Assembly (NCBI GenBank): GCA_016199025.1
Contig: JACQHM010000064.1
Span: 1 to 13,075 of the forward strand
Length of the DNA: 13,075 nt
From: Candidatus Methylomirabilota bacterium
Lineage (GTDB): Bacteria > Methylomirabilota > Methylomirabilia > Methylomirabilales > JACQHM01
Direction of reading: 5' to 3'
Positions 7,029 to 13,075 of this stretch are shown here, one piece after another (position 1 is the stretch's first letter; each line of letters opens with the position of its first letter). The notes under the pieces were generated by a model that was given only the letters and a program-made list of their open reading frames with translations, had not been told where the DNA came from and ran no database searches. The position numbers and the translations under genes were made by a program.

Positions 7029-8123
7029 TTAGAGCGCGTATCGTCTCCGAACTTCCTCCGTCAGCTCGACGCCCAACCCAACGCCGTGGGGAATGGAGAC
7101 GAACCCATCCTGGACCAAGAGGGGTTCGACAAAGAGCTCCTCGTAGACGGAGGTCCCGGTCACATCGAACTCCAAGAGGTCGGTGCCAGGCAAGGCAGCC
7201 ATCAAGTGGAGGGTCGCGGCCAGGAGGACCCCGCTAGAAAAATTGTGGGGAGAACAGGGAACGTTGAAGGCCTCGGCCAGGGCACAGACCTTGACGGCTT
7301 CTGTTAAGCCCCCGATCCTCGCAATGTCCGGCATCGCGTAATCTACCGCCCGCCGCTGAAACAGTTCGAGAAACCCATACTTGGTGAACTCGTTCTCCCC
7401 TGCGGCGATGGGGAGGTCAAGTCGATCCTTGAGCTCCCGGTACCCCTCCAGATCGTATGGCGGCAACGGCTCCTCGTACCAGAAGGGATTCACCTCTCTG
7501 AAACGCTTCCCCATCCACAGAGCTGTCGGTCGGTCGAAGTGACAGTTGATGTCGATCATGAAACCCGCTTGATCGCCGATGGCCCGTCGGATGGCTCGGG
7601 CTCGCGCCAGATCCCCCTCGGGGTCCTTCCCGATATGGGTTTTCACGACAGAAAATCCGTCGGCCACGGATTTGGCGGCAGCCTCGGCCATGGCCGCCGG
7701 ATCATCCCAAAAGAGATCGCTGGCATAGGCAGAAATCTTCTCCTTGGAGGCCCCACCCAGCAGTTGATAGGCGGGGACCCCCAGGGCCTTGGCCTTCAAG
7801 TCCCAGAGGGCGATATCGACGCCGCTAATGGCGGTCAACAGCGCTCCCTTAAGATCCCAGTAGACGGCCCCTGCGAACATCCTCCTCCAGAGACGCTCGA
7901 CATCAAAGGGATCCTCTCCAACCAGGATCGGCTTGAGGCGCCTTTCCACCATGGCTTGGATTAAGTGGGGATCGCCAACCCCCTCGCCGAGACCCGTAAT
8001 TCCCTCATCGGTGTGGACCAGGACAAACGCAAACCTCCGCTCCCTTACCTCCCCTCGAGAGAGGACCAGAGGCTTTGCCAAGATCTTTTTCAAGAGGACG
8101 ACCTCCACATCGCTGATCCGCAT
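7029..8123 (-). CDS. Enolase-superfamily dehydratase/racemase, mandelate racemase subgroup
   Basis: A 364-residue cytoplasmic, Mg-dependent enzyme that would abstract the alpha-proton of a carboxylate, either dehydrating a sugar acid or racemising a hydroxy acid. The N-terminal capping domain covers about 1-120, followed by the barrel. Visible catalytic residues are Lys161-Thr-His163 at the KxK position, metal ligands Asp191 (DINCHF), Glu217 (WYEEPLPP) and Glu243 (AAGENEF), the Asp266 (PDIARIGG) and His293 (CSPHNFSSG) dyad, and Glu318 (LLEFD). His instead of the second Lys is unusual and leaves the substrate open. I chose the ATG at 8123, which has GGGAGG 7 bases upstream. A TTG at 8189 in frame falls inside the -35 box and is rejected. 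The gene is followed by an MFS carrier and is divergent from xoxF. The family is sure, the substrate is not. Confidence 0.88.
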   Translation of the reverse strand: MRISDVEVVLLKKILAKPLVLSRGEVRERRFAFVLVHTDEGITGLGEGVGDPHLIQAMVERRLKPILVGEDPFDVERLWRRMFAGAVYWDLKGALLTAISGVDIALWDLKAKALGVPAYQLLGGASKEKISAYASDLFWDDPAAMAEAAAKSVADGFSVVKTHIGKDPEGDLARARAIRRAIGDQAGFMIDINCHFDRPTALWMGKRFREVNPFWYEEPLPPYDLEGYRELKDRLDLPIAAGENEFTKYGFLELFQRRAVDYAMPDIARIGGLTEAVKVCALAEAFNVPCSPHNFSSGVLLAATLHLMAALPGTDLLEFDVTGTSVYEELFVEPLLVQDGFVSIPHGVGLGVELTEEVRRRYAL

Positions 8124-8136
8124 GGCATGCCCTCCC

Positions 8137-8212
8137 GTCTTAGGATTTCTATTGTGAGGGTATTGTAGCAAATAGGCTCCATTTTTCAAAAAACTTTTAT
8201 AGATCCTAAGAC
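8137..8212. promoter_or_regulatory. Perfect 10-bp inverted repeat bracketing the enolase-gene promoter
   Basis: GTCTTAGGAT (8137-8146) is the exact reverse complement of ATCCTAAGAC (8203-8212). One arm lies upstream of the -35 box and the other between the predicted transcript start and the ribosome binding site. Arm-to-arm distance is 66 bp. This layout suits paired operator half-sites or a repression loop. No regulator gene is in the window. Confidence 0.45.
8162..8189 (-). promoter_or_regulatory. Sigma70-type promoter for the enolase-MFS unit
   Basis: On the minus strand, -35 TTGAAA (8189-8184) and -10 TACAAT (8167-8162) have a 16-base spacer. Transcription would begin near 8155, about 32 bases before the ATG at 8123. 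This supports the shorter start of the downstream gene. Confidence 0.6.
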
Positions 8213-8247
8213 ATCGATTCAGGCAGACCTTTTCAAATGTTTAGTCC

Positions 8248-8276
8248 TTGACAAAAATAGAACTATGTTGTAGAAA
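8248..8276 (+). promoter_or_regulatory. Promoter of the first xoxF, matching that of the second
   Basis: A perfect -35 TTGACA (8248-8253), a 17-base spacer, then -10 TAGAAA (8271-8276). The whole block, including spacer AAAATAGAACTATGTTG, matches the block at 11507-11535 at nearly every base. The match supports a real, shared promoter although this -10 is the poorer of the two. Confidence 0.65.
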
Positions 8277-8406
8277 TCGATCATTGTCCAACCAAAGCTA
8301 AACGAAAGGGGGGATGGATCCATAAAGTAGAGGCCAGACATCCAAAAGCTGGCAGAAGGATGATCGTGAGCCCGGCTAAAACCGATGGATCCAATGGAGG
8401 AGAGCG
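8277..8406 (+). promoter_or_regulatory. 5' leader of the first xoxF
   Basis: An untranslated stretch of about 125 bases that runs from the promoter to GGAGGAGAGCG before the ATG. It contains a G6 run (8308-8313) followed by ATGGA, also seen in the second xoxF leader. A 10-bp direct repeat, GATGGATCCA, occurs at 8313-8322 and 8384-8393, and there is a small hairpin (GCCAG 8333-8337, CTGGC 8349-8353). No known riboswitch class is recognised. Confidence 0.4.
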
Positions 8407-10107
8407 ATGAGGAGATCGATCACAGGTTTTCGATGGATCATCTTCCCGCTCCTGGCAGTCTTCGCGTTACCAGCCTTCGCCGCCGCGCAAGCGGAGCCCA
8501 TCTACGTCACCGATGAGCTGCTGCTCAACGCAGACAAGGACCCGAACAACTGGTTCTCCTACGGCCGGGACTATTCCAGCACCCGGTATAGTCCGCTTAC
8601 CCAGATCAACACCGGCAATGTGAAGAACCTTGTCCCGAAGTGGGTCTTCCAGTTCGGCTACCTTGATGGCCAGGATAGTCAGGCCAATGTAAACAATGGG
8701 GTGCTCTACATCACCTCGTCCTGGAACCACGTCTTTGCCCTGGATGCCAGGACTGGAAAGACGCTCTGGCGCTACGATCACCCCCTGCCGGAGGATGTCA
8801 CCAAGTTCCTCTGTTGCGATGTGGTCAACCGGGGGGTCGCCATCTACCGCGATAAGGTGTATATCGCGACCCTGGATGAGCACGTCGTGGCCCTGGATGC
8901 GAAGACGGGGAAGGTCGTCTGGGATGTGGCGTTTGAAGACTACAAGGCCGGGTATTCCGCAACAATTTCTCCCCTGCCCCTCCGGGGGAAGATCATCGTT
9001 GGGACCGCAGGCGCTGAGTATCCCACCCGGCTCTTCATCCAGGCCTTTGACGCTGAGACCGGGGCGAGCGTCTGGAAGACTTACACAATCCCGGCGCCTG
9101 GGGAACCCGGCAACGAGACGTGGGGCCCTGGCGATGCCTGGAAGTTCGGCGGGGCTTCGACCTGGATCACCGGGTCCTATGATCCGGAGCTGAACGCCCT
9201 CTACTGGCCGGTGGGCAACCCGACGCCCGATCTTGATGGGGAGGTCCGCCCCGGTGATAACCTCTACTCCAACTCCACGTTGGCCCTGGATCCGGACACC
9301 GGGGCAATCAAGTTCTACTTCCAGTACACGCCCCATGATGTCTGGGACTATGACGGCGTCAACGAGGTTATCCTCGTCGATATCAAAGGGCGGAAGGCCT
9401 GGATCCACGCCGACCGGAATGGGTATTTCTACGCCATCGACCGGATGAACGGGAAGTTCATCTATGCCGTGCCTCTCTCACCGGTCAACTGGGCCCTGGG
9501 CCTTGATCCCAAGACCGGCCGGCCCATCTTCAACCCCGAGAAGTCGGTCTACCGCGACCGGGTGACCAAGGATATCTCCCCCTCCCTCGAAGGAGGCAAG
9601 GAATGGCACCCGATGGCCTATAGTCCCCAGACGGGATACGCCTATGTCCCCACCTTCCAATGCACTACCGATATGCAGGCGAAGTTTGAGGAGCCGAAGA
9701 GGGGACAGCTCTACCTAGGTGCCCAGGTCTTGGCGTACCATCAGGGATATGGGGCGCTGAAGGCGATCGATGTGGCCACTGGGAAGACGGCCTGGGTCTG
9801 GAACAACCGGTCGCCCATGACAAGCGGTGTTCTCGCGACGGCGGGCGGCGTGGTCTTTGCCGGCAACCCTGAGGGGAACTTTATGGCCTTCGATGCCAAG
9901 ACCGGGGAGCTGCTCTGGAAGTTCTTCACAGGCAGCGGGATCGTGGGGAACCCCACCACCTATGCTGTGGACGGCAAGCAGTACGTCGCCATCCCTGTGG
10001 GATGGGGAGGCTGGACCGGCTGGACCACCCTGGGCGGAGGATGCGCCCCCTGGCTGAAGGACACCCCCAAGGGAGGGTCCCTTTTCGTCTTCGGCCTCCA
10101 CGAATAA
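8407..10107 (+). CDS. xoxF: Lanthanide-dependent PQQ methanol/alcohol dehydrogenase (XoxF type)
   Basis: A 566-residue periplasmic quinoprotein oxidising methanol or another small alcohol to the aldehyde. A signal peptide (RR, hydrophobic 10-21, AFA-A-A cleavage around 24-28) precedes an eight-bladed propeller with repeated W-x-x-D...TG-x-x-W blades. Active-site marks are the vicinal disulfide Cys136-Cys137 (CCDVVNRG), Glu204 (GAEYPTR), Trp253 (STWITG), Asn271 (GNPTPDL), catalytic Asp314 and, two residues on, Asp316 (WDYDGVNE). The extra Asp coordinates lanthanides in XoxF and PedH enzymes and is Ala in calcium-dependent MxaF. No mxaI small subunit is near. GGAGG lies 6 bases before the ATG. 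It heads a cluster with xoxJ and a cytochrome, separated from xoxJ by a strong hairpin. The XoxF clade and exact alcohol range are not determined. Confidence 0.94.
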   Translation: MRRSITGFRWIIFPLLAVFALPAFAAAQAEPIYVTDELLLNADKDPNNWFSYGRDYSSTRYSPLTQINTGNVKNLVPKWVFQFGYLDGQDSQANVNNGVLYITSSWNHVFALDARTGKTLWRYDHPLPEDVTKFLCCDVVNRGVAIYRDKVYIATLDEHVVALDAKTGKVVWDVAFEDYKAGYSATISPLPLRGKIIVGTAGAEYPTRLFIQAFDAETGASVWKTYTIPAPGEPGNETWGPGDAWKFGGASTWITGSYDPELNALYWPVGNPTPDLDGEVRPGDNLYSNSTLALDPDTGAIKFYFQYTPHDVWDYDGVNEVILVDIKGRKAWIHADRNGYFYAIDRMNGKFIYAVPLSPVNWALGLDPKTGRPIFNPEKSVYRDRVTKDISPSLEGGKEWHPMAYSPQTGYAYVPTFQCTTDMQAKFEEPKRGQLYLGAQVLAYHQGYGALKAIDVATGKTAWVWNNRSPMTSGVLATAGGVVFAGNPEGNFMAFDAKTGELLWKFFTGSGIVGNPTTYAVDGKQYVAIPVGWGGWTGWTTLGGGCAPWLKDTPKGGSLFVFGLHE

Positions 10108-10129
10108 CGTACCTCGGATGACGAACCGC

Positions 10130-10164
10130 GAGGAGGGAGGGCTGATCTTTAGCCCTCCCTCCTC
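10130..10164 (+). terminator. Perfect 14-bp hairpin between xoxF and xoxJ
   Basis: GAGGAGGGAGGGCT (10130-10143) pairs exactly with AGCCCTCCCTCCTC (10151-10164) around a 7-base loop, starting 23 bases after the xoxF stop. No U-tract follows (AAACATAT). It may act as a partial terminator or as a 3' stabiliser that makes xoxF mRNA more abundant than that of xoxJ and the cytochrome. No separate promoter for xoxJ is evident. Confidence 0.65.
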
Positions 10165-10194
10165 AAACATATCCAGGATTGGATAACAGAGAAG

Positions 10195-11028
10195 ATGGAG
10201 ATCAAAGCTCATAGAATCCGCCTTTTTCAAGGAGCCCTCTCCTATTTACTCACGGTCATGGTTGGGATCCTCATCATCCCCTCCCTCTCCTGGGGAGAGA
10301 AGGAAAGCACCCTGGACAGGATCAAGCGGACCGGTGTCTTGAAGGTCTGTGCCGATCCGGACAGCCTCCCCTACTCGACCGAAGATCCTAACACCCCCGG
10401 ATTTGATGTGGAGATCGCCGGGATGGTCGCCGAACAACTCGGTCTTCGTTTACAGGTCGTCTGGAACGAGACTTACTTCACCGGACGAGCGATTCGCCGC
10501 CAGCTCTTCAGGGAAAAGAAATGCGACTGTTTCACAGGGCTCCCTATCGGCCAGTATGATGAAGACCTCGATTTCTCCAGGCCTTACTACGGGAGTGGCT
10601 ACATCTTGGTTGTCCAAAGCCATGTGACAAACCTCAAGAGCTTAACGGACCTCCAAGGGAAGAAGATCGGCGTGGAGGTATGGACACCTGCTGACCATGA
10701 ACTGTTCCTCCGAGGGTATCCGCGCGGCCTCTACCGTAACCAGCGGGAGGTCATCGAGGCGCTCCAGAAAGGAGAGGTGGAGGCCGGATTGCTCTGGGCC
10801 CCAACCTTTGGGTGGCTGAAGAAAGAGAATCCGGCACTCAAGGTCAAGATGGTCGAGGGATACGTCCCGGAGCCTGGGTTCCAAAGGAATGTGGCCATAG
10901 GCTTAAGAAAAGGAGATCACGATCTCAAGGAAGCAATGGATAAGGCTATTGAAACACTGTTAAAAAATCACATGATAGAAAAGATCATGGTTCGGTATGG
11001 CGTCGTTTTTTACGCCCCCTTTCGGTGA
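10195..11028 (+). CDS. xoxJ: XoxJ/MxaJ-like periplasmic binding protein
   Basis: A 277-residue member of the extracellular solute-binding family 3 fold. A signal peptide spans about 1-34 (KAHRIR, then a hydrophobic stretch ending SLSWG). The mature start LDRIKRTGVLKVCADPDSLPYS (residues 40-61) is the hallmark of the XoxJ/MxaJ branch. It is followed by GFDVEIAGMVAEQLGL, CDCFTGLP (110-117) and SRPYYGSGYILVV (128-140). In this branch the protein is thought to help mature or activate the dehydrogenase rather than serve an ABC importer, and no importer genes are adjacent. Cys52, Cys110 and Cys112 are present. The ribosome binding site is weak (AGAGAAG directly before the ATG), so the true start could lie a few codons away. 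Confidence 0.87.
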   Translation: MEIKAHRIRLFQGALSYLLTVMVGILIIPSLSWGEKESTLDRIKRTGVLKVCADPDSLPYSTEDPNTPGFDVEIAGMVAEQLGLRLQVVWNETYFTGRAIRRQLFREKKCDCFTGLPIGQYDEDLDFSRPYYGSGYILVVQSHVTNLKSLTDLQGKKIGVEVWTPADHELFLRGYPRGLYRNQREVIEALQKGEVEAGLLWAPTFGWLKKENPALKVKMVEGYVPEPGFQRNVAIGLRKGDHDLKEAMDKAIETLLKNHMIEKIMVRYGVVFYAPFR

Positions 11029-11084
11029 AATTACCTCTTTGATGCCTCAAGGCCTCGGACACAGCATGGTAAGAGGGTTAAAAG

Positions 11085-11489
11085 ATGATCGGAAGGTTTT
11101 GGAGGCTATGGCTTACTTGGGCTACTCTATTTCTTATGACTGAACCTATTTGGCCTCAGGAACCCTTCGTTATCCTTGCCGAGGAAACAGTCAAGAACCC
11201 CTATACCGGGAACCCTGAGGCGATTGCCGATGGGGAACGCCTCTTTTTAGAAACCGGCTGTCATGGCTGTCATGGGCATACCGCTGAGGGTGCCACAGGC
11301 CCGGATCTGACAGATGATGTCTGGAGGTACCGTCCCACCGATGCAACCCTGTTCAAAGCTATTAGCGTGGGGCGTCCGGGGACACTCATGCCGCCGTGGG
11401 AGGGTAAGCTGACCCCTGACCAGATCTGGAAGATCATCGCCTTCATCCGGTCCAAGTACCGAGGAGACCCTTCGAAGATCGTCTGGTAG
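11085..11489 (+). CDS. xoxG: Small mono-haem cytochrome c, probable XoxF electron acceptor
   Basis: A 134-residue exported class I cytochrome c. The N-terminus (RFWRLWLTWATLFLM) is a signal peptide or membrane anchor. One haem site, Cys59-His60-Gly-Cys62-His63, is followed by GATGPDLTDD (69-78) and the axial Met102 in GTLMPPWEGKLTPDQIW. The fold ends with a C-terminal helix, IIAFIRSKY. It is shorter than the ~170-200-residue XoxG/MxaG proteins of proteobacteria. Its place after xoxF and xoxJ, 56 bases after xoxJ, is the reason for the xoxG name, which is inferred from context. AGAGG precedes the ATG. The gene ends 17 bases before the -35 box of the next promoter. Confidence 0.83.
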   Translation: MIGRFWRLWLTWATLFLMTEPIWPQEPFVILAEETVKNPYTGNPEAIADGERLFLETGCHGCHGHTAEGATGPDLTDDVWRYRPTDATLFKAISVGRPGTLMPPWEGKLTPDQIWKIIAFIRSKYRGDPSKIVW

Positions 11490-11506
11490 GCTGTTCCAAT
11501 TTTCTC

Positions 11507-11535
11507 TTGACAGAAATAAAACAATGTTGTATACA
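11507..11535 (+). promoter_or_regulatory. Promoter of the second xoxF-like gene
   Basis: -35 TTGACA (11507-11512), a 17-base spacer GAAATAAAACAATGTTG, and -10 TATACA (11530-11535). It is almost identical to the block at 8248-8276 upstream of the first xoxF and places the transcript start about 125 bases before the ATG. Confidence 0.7.
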
Positions 11536-11556
11536 AAAGGGTATCAATCTTGAGAA

Positions 11557-11615
11557 GGGGGGTGGAAGGAGTTCGACACCAAAAAAGGGAGGCCCCTCCC
11601 TAAAATTTAGGGGCC
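11557..11615 (+). promoter_or_regulatory. Leader with G6 run and mutually exclusive hairpins
   Basis: A G6 run (11557-11562) followed by TGGA echoes the first xoxF leader. Two hairpins downstream share bases and cannot coexist. The first is GGGAG (11587-11591) with CTCCC (11596-11600). The second is GGCCCCT (11591-11597) with AGGGGCC (11609-11615). A third option pairs CCCTAA (11598-11603) with TTAGGG (11607-11612). This is compatible with a conformational switch or simply a GC-rich stabilising leader. No known riboswitch is recognised. Confidence 0.4.
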
Positions 11616-11667
11616 AAAGAGAGGGGAGAGCGTTGAGCACTGGTTACCAAACACGGAGGAGGAAACG

Positions 11668-13075
11668 ATGAAGACGAAGTACGCGTGGACGCTTGTCGGC
11701 CTGTTCCTCCTGCTGGCTGCGCTTTTTGGCGTACCGGCTGTCGCGTCCGCCCAGGTCTATGGCCTCCCGGAGGTCCTGGAGGCCCAGCAGCATCCCAACT
11801 ATGTGAGCGATGAGATCCTCTTGAACGCCGATAAGGATCCGAACAACTGGCTCCTCTATGGCCGGGACTACAACAGCACCCGGTTCAGCCCCCTCGACCA
11901 GATTAACAAAGGGAACGTCAGGAACCTGGTGCCCAAGTACATCGTCTCGTTTGGGACCCTCGAAGGCCAAAACAGCCAGGCCAATGTCATCAACGGGATG
12001 ATCTACGTCACCACCTCCTTCAACCGGGTCCTCGCCGTGGATGGCAGAAGCGGGAAAATCGTCTGGAAGTACGAGCGGGAGCTTCCTGGTGACGTCTACC
12101 CCCACCTCTGCTGCGATGTGAATAATAGGGGCGTGGCCCTTTACCGGGATAAGGTCTATCTGGCCACCCTGGACTCCCACATCGTCGCCCTGAAGAACAA
12201 CACGGGAGAGATTGTCTGGGATAAGAAGATCGGCGACTACACCTACTCGGAGAGCTTTACGCTGATGCCTATGGCCCTCCGGGGGAAGATCATCGCGGGA
12301 ACTGCGGGGGCCGAGTATGGCGTCCGGGGCTGGATCACAGCCGTCGATGCGGAAACCGGTGATCAGGTATGGAAGACCTATACGATCCCGGCCCCCGGCG
12401 AGCCGAACAACGACACCTGGGGTGGGGACTCCTGGAAGTATGGCGGCGGCTCTGCCTGGATCACCGGCTCCTACGACCAGGAACTCAATACCCTCTACTG
12501 GCCGGTGGGGAACCCGGGGCCGGACTTCGACCGGCATGTCCGACCAGGGGATAACCTCTACACCAACTCCACGCTCGCCATGGACCCGGACACCGGGAAG
12601 ATCAAGTTCTGGTTCCAGTACACCCCGAACGACCCATACGATTATGACGGCGTGAACGAGGTGGTCCTGGCCGATGTGAAGGGCCGAAAGGTGTGGCTCC
12701 ACGGCGACCGGAACGGCTACTTCTACTCCATCGACCGGACGAACGGCAAGTTCATTTACGCTACGGCCATCTCCCGGATCAACTGGAACAAGGGCTTCAC
12801 CAAAGAGGGCCGGCCCATCTTCAACTGGCCGGAGAAGGACGTGGTCTACGATCGGGTGACGGAAGACGTCCAACCGGTGCTGGACGGTGGGAAGGAGTGG
12901 CACCCGATCGCCTACAGCCCGAAGACGGGGATGGCGTACATCCCTGCCTTCAACATGGGCATGGACCTCCAGGCCGCCAAGATGGAGTGGAAGCGCGGCG
13001 AATGGTACTTGGGCGCGAAGGTCCTCCGCCTAAAGCCCGGCCATGGGTGGCTCCACGCCATCGATGCCGCCACCG
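11668..13075 (+). CDS. xoxF: Second XoxF-type PQQ alcohol dehydrogenase (3' end beyond the window)
   Basis: An open frame of 469 codons from the ATG at 11668 to the window end with no stop. GGAGGAGG lies about 7 bases upstream. A signal peptide (MKTKYAW, hydrophobic core, VASA-Q near 28-29) is followed by a mature N-terminus longer than in the first copy. Active-site residues are Cys148-Cys149 (CCDVNNRG), Glu216 (GAEYGVR), Trp264 (SAWITG), Asn282 (GNPGPDF), catalytic Asp325 and lanthanide-type Asp327 (YDYDGVNE). By eye it shares roughly 60% of aligned residues with the first copy, so they are tandem paralogues. Differences cluster near the catalytic Asp (NDPYDYD against HDVWDYD) and in the loop after AYIPAFN. 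The protein should end about 100 residues beyond the window. It may use a different alcohol. Confidence 0.92.
   Translation, partial: MKTKYAWTLVGLFLLLAALFGVPAVASAQVYGLPEVLEAQQHPNYVSDEILLNADKDPNNWLLYGRDYNSTRFSPLDQINKGNVRNLVPKYIVSFGTLEGQNSQANVINGMIYVTTSFNRVLAVDGRSGKIVWKYERELPGDVYPHLCCDVNNRGVALYRDKVYLATLDSHIVALKNNTGEIVWDKKIGDYTYSESFTLMPMALRGKIIAGTAGAEYGVRGWITAVDAETGDQVWKTYTIPAPGEPNNDTWGGDSWKYGGGSAWITGSYDQELNTLYWPVGNPGPDFDRHVRPGDNLYTNSTLAMDPDTGKIKFWFQYTPNDPYDYDGVNEVVLADVKGRKVWLHGDRNGYFYSIDRTNGKFIYATAISRINWNKGFTKEGRPIFNWPEKDVVYDRVTEDVQPVLDGGKEWHPIAYSPKTGMAYIPAFNMGMDLQAAKMEWKRGEWYLGAKVLRLKPGHGWLHAIDAAT

Noticed and set aside
8124..8189. A longer N-terminus for the enolase-family protein, starting at TTG 8189
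   Set aside because: The TTG is inside the predicted -35 box, has no ribosome binding site, and the family N-terminus begins at MRISDVE (8123).
11644..12903. A 419-codon open frame on the minus strand opposite the second xoxF
   Set aside because: It is antisense to a clear dehydrogenase frame with signal peptide and active-site motifs. A similar shadow frame lies opposite the first xoxF (8467-9408), as expected from shared GC-rich codon use.
1..13075. CRISPR arrays, tRNA or rRNA genes
   Set aside because: No regularly spaced repeats and no tRNA cloverleaf or rRNA-like sequence was seen on either strand.

Overview
The window looks like chromosomal DNA of a Gram-negative, lanthanide-using methylotroph. 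GC is moderately high and Shine-Dalgarno sequences are strong. The right third carries a XoxF-type PQQ alcohol dehydrogenase, a XoxJ-like periplasmic binding protein, a small mono-haem cytochrome c and a second XoxF-type dehydrogenase. This pairing of genes and the codon style suggest Methylomirabilota (NC10) or a relative such as Rokubacteria. That placement is inference: no rRNA or marker-level evidence is available here.

Layout from left to right. Bases 1-415 are non-coding and hold an inverted-repeat structure that looks like a mobile-element remnant. On the minus strand comes the housekeeping block pilT > recX > alaS (transcribed right to left, 5307 to 416). pilT and recX overlap by ATGA. 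Between recX and alaS sits a decayed toxin-antitoxin pair: a BrnT-like toxin without its N-terminus, overlapping a small intact antitoxin-like gene. A 22/25-matching repeat occurs at the broken end of this toxin and again just beyond the 3' end of alaS.

Next is a second minus-strand unit, an enolase-superfamily (mandelate racemase group) sugar-acid dehydratase or racemase followed by an MFS transporter. It probably serves uptake and catabolism of a hydroxy-acid or sugar acid. Its promoter is bracketed by a perfect 10-bp inverted repeat.

Divergently, on the plus strand, lies the methylotrophy cluster: xoxF, xoxJ, xoxG and then a second xoxF-like gene that runs off the window end. The two dehydrogenases would oxidise methanol or another small alcohol in the periplasm with PQQ and a lanthanide, passing electrons to the cytochrome. 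Both have nearly the same sigma70-type promoter and a leader of nearly the same length with a G6 run, so they appear to be paralogous expression modules. A 14-bp perfect hairpin separates the first xoxF from xoxJ.

The most notable items are the duplicated promoter/leader module, the competing hairpins in the second leader, the truncated brnT with a repeat at its break, and the operator-like inverted repeat around the enolase-gene promoter.
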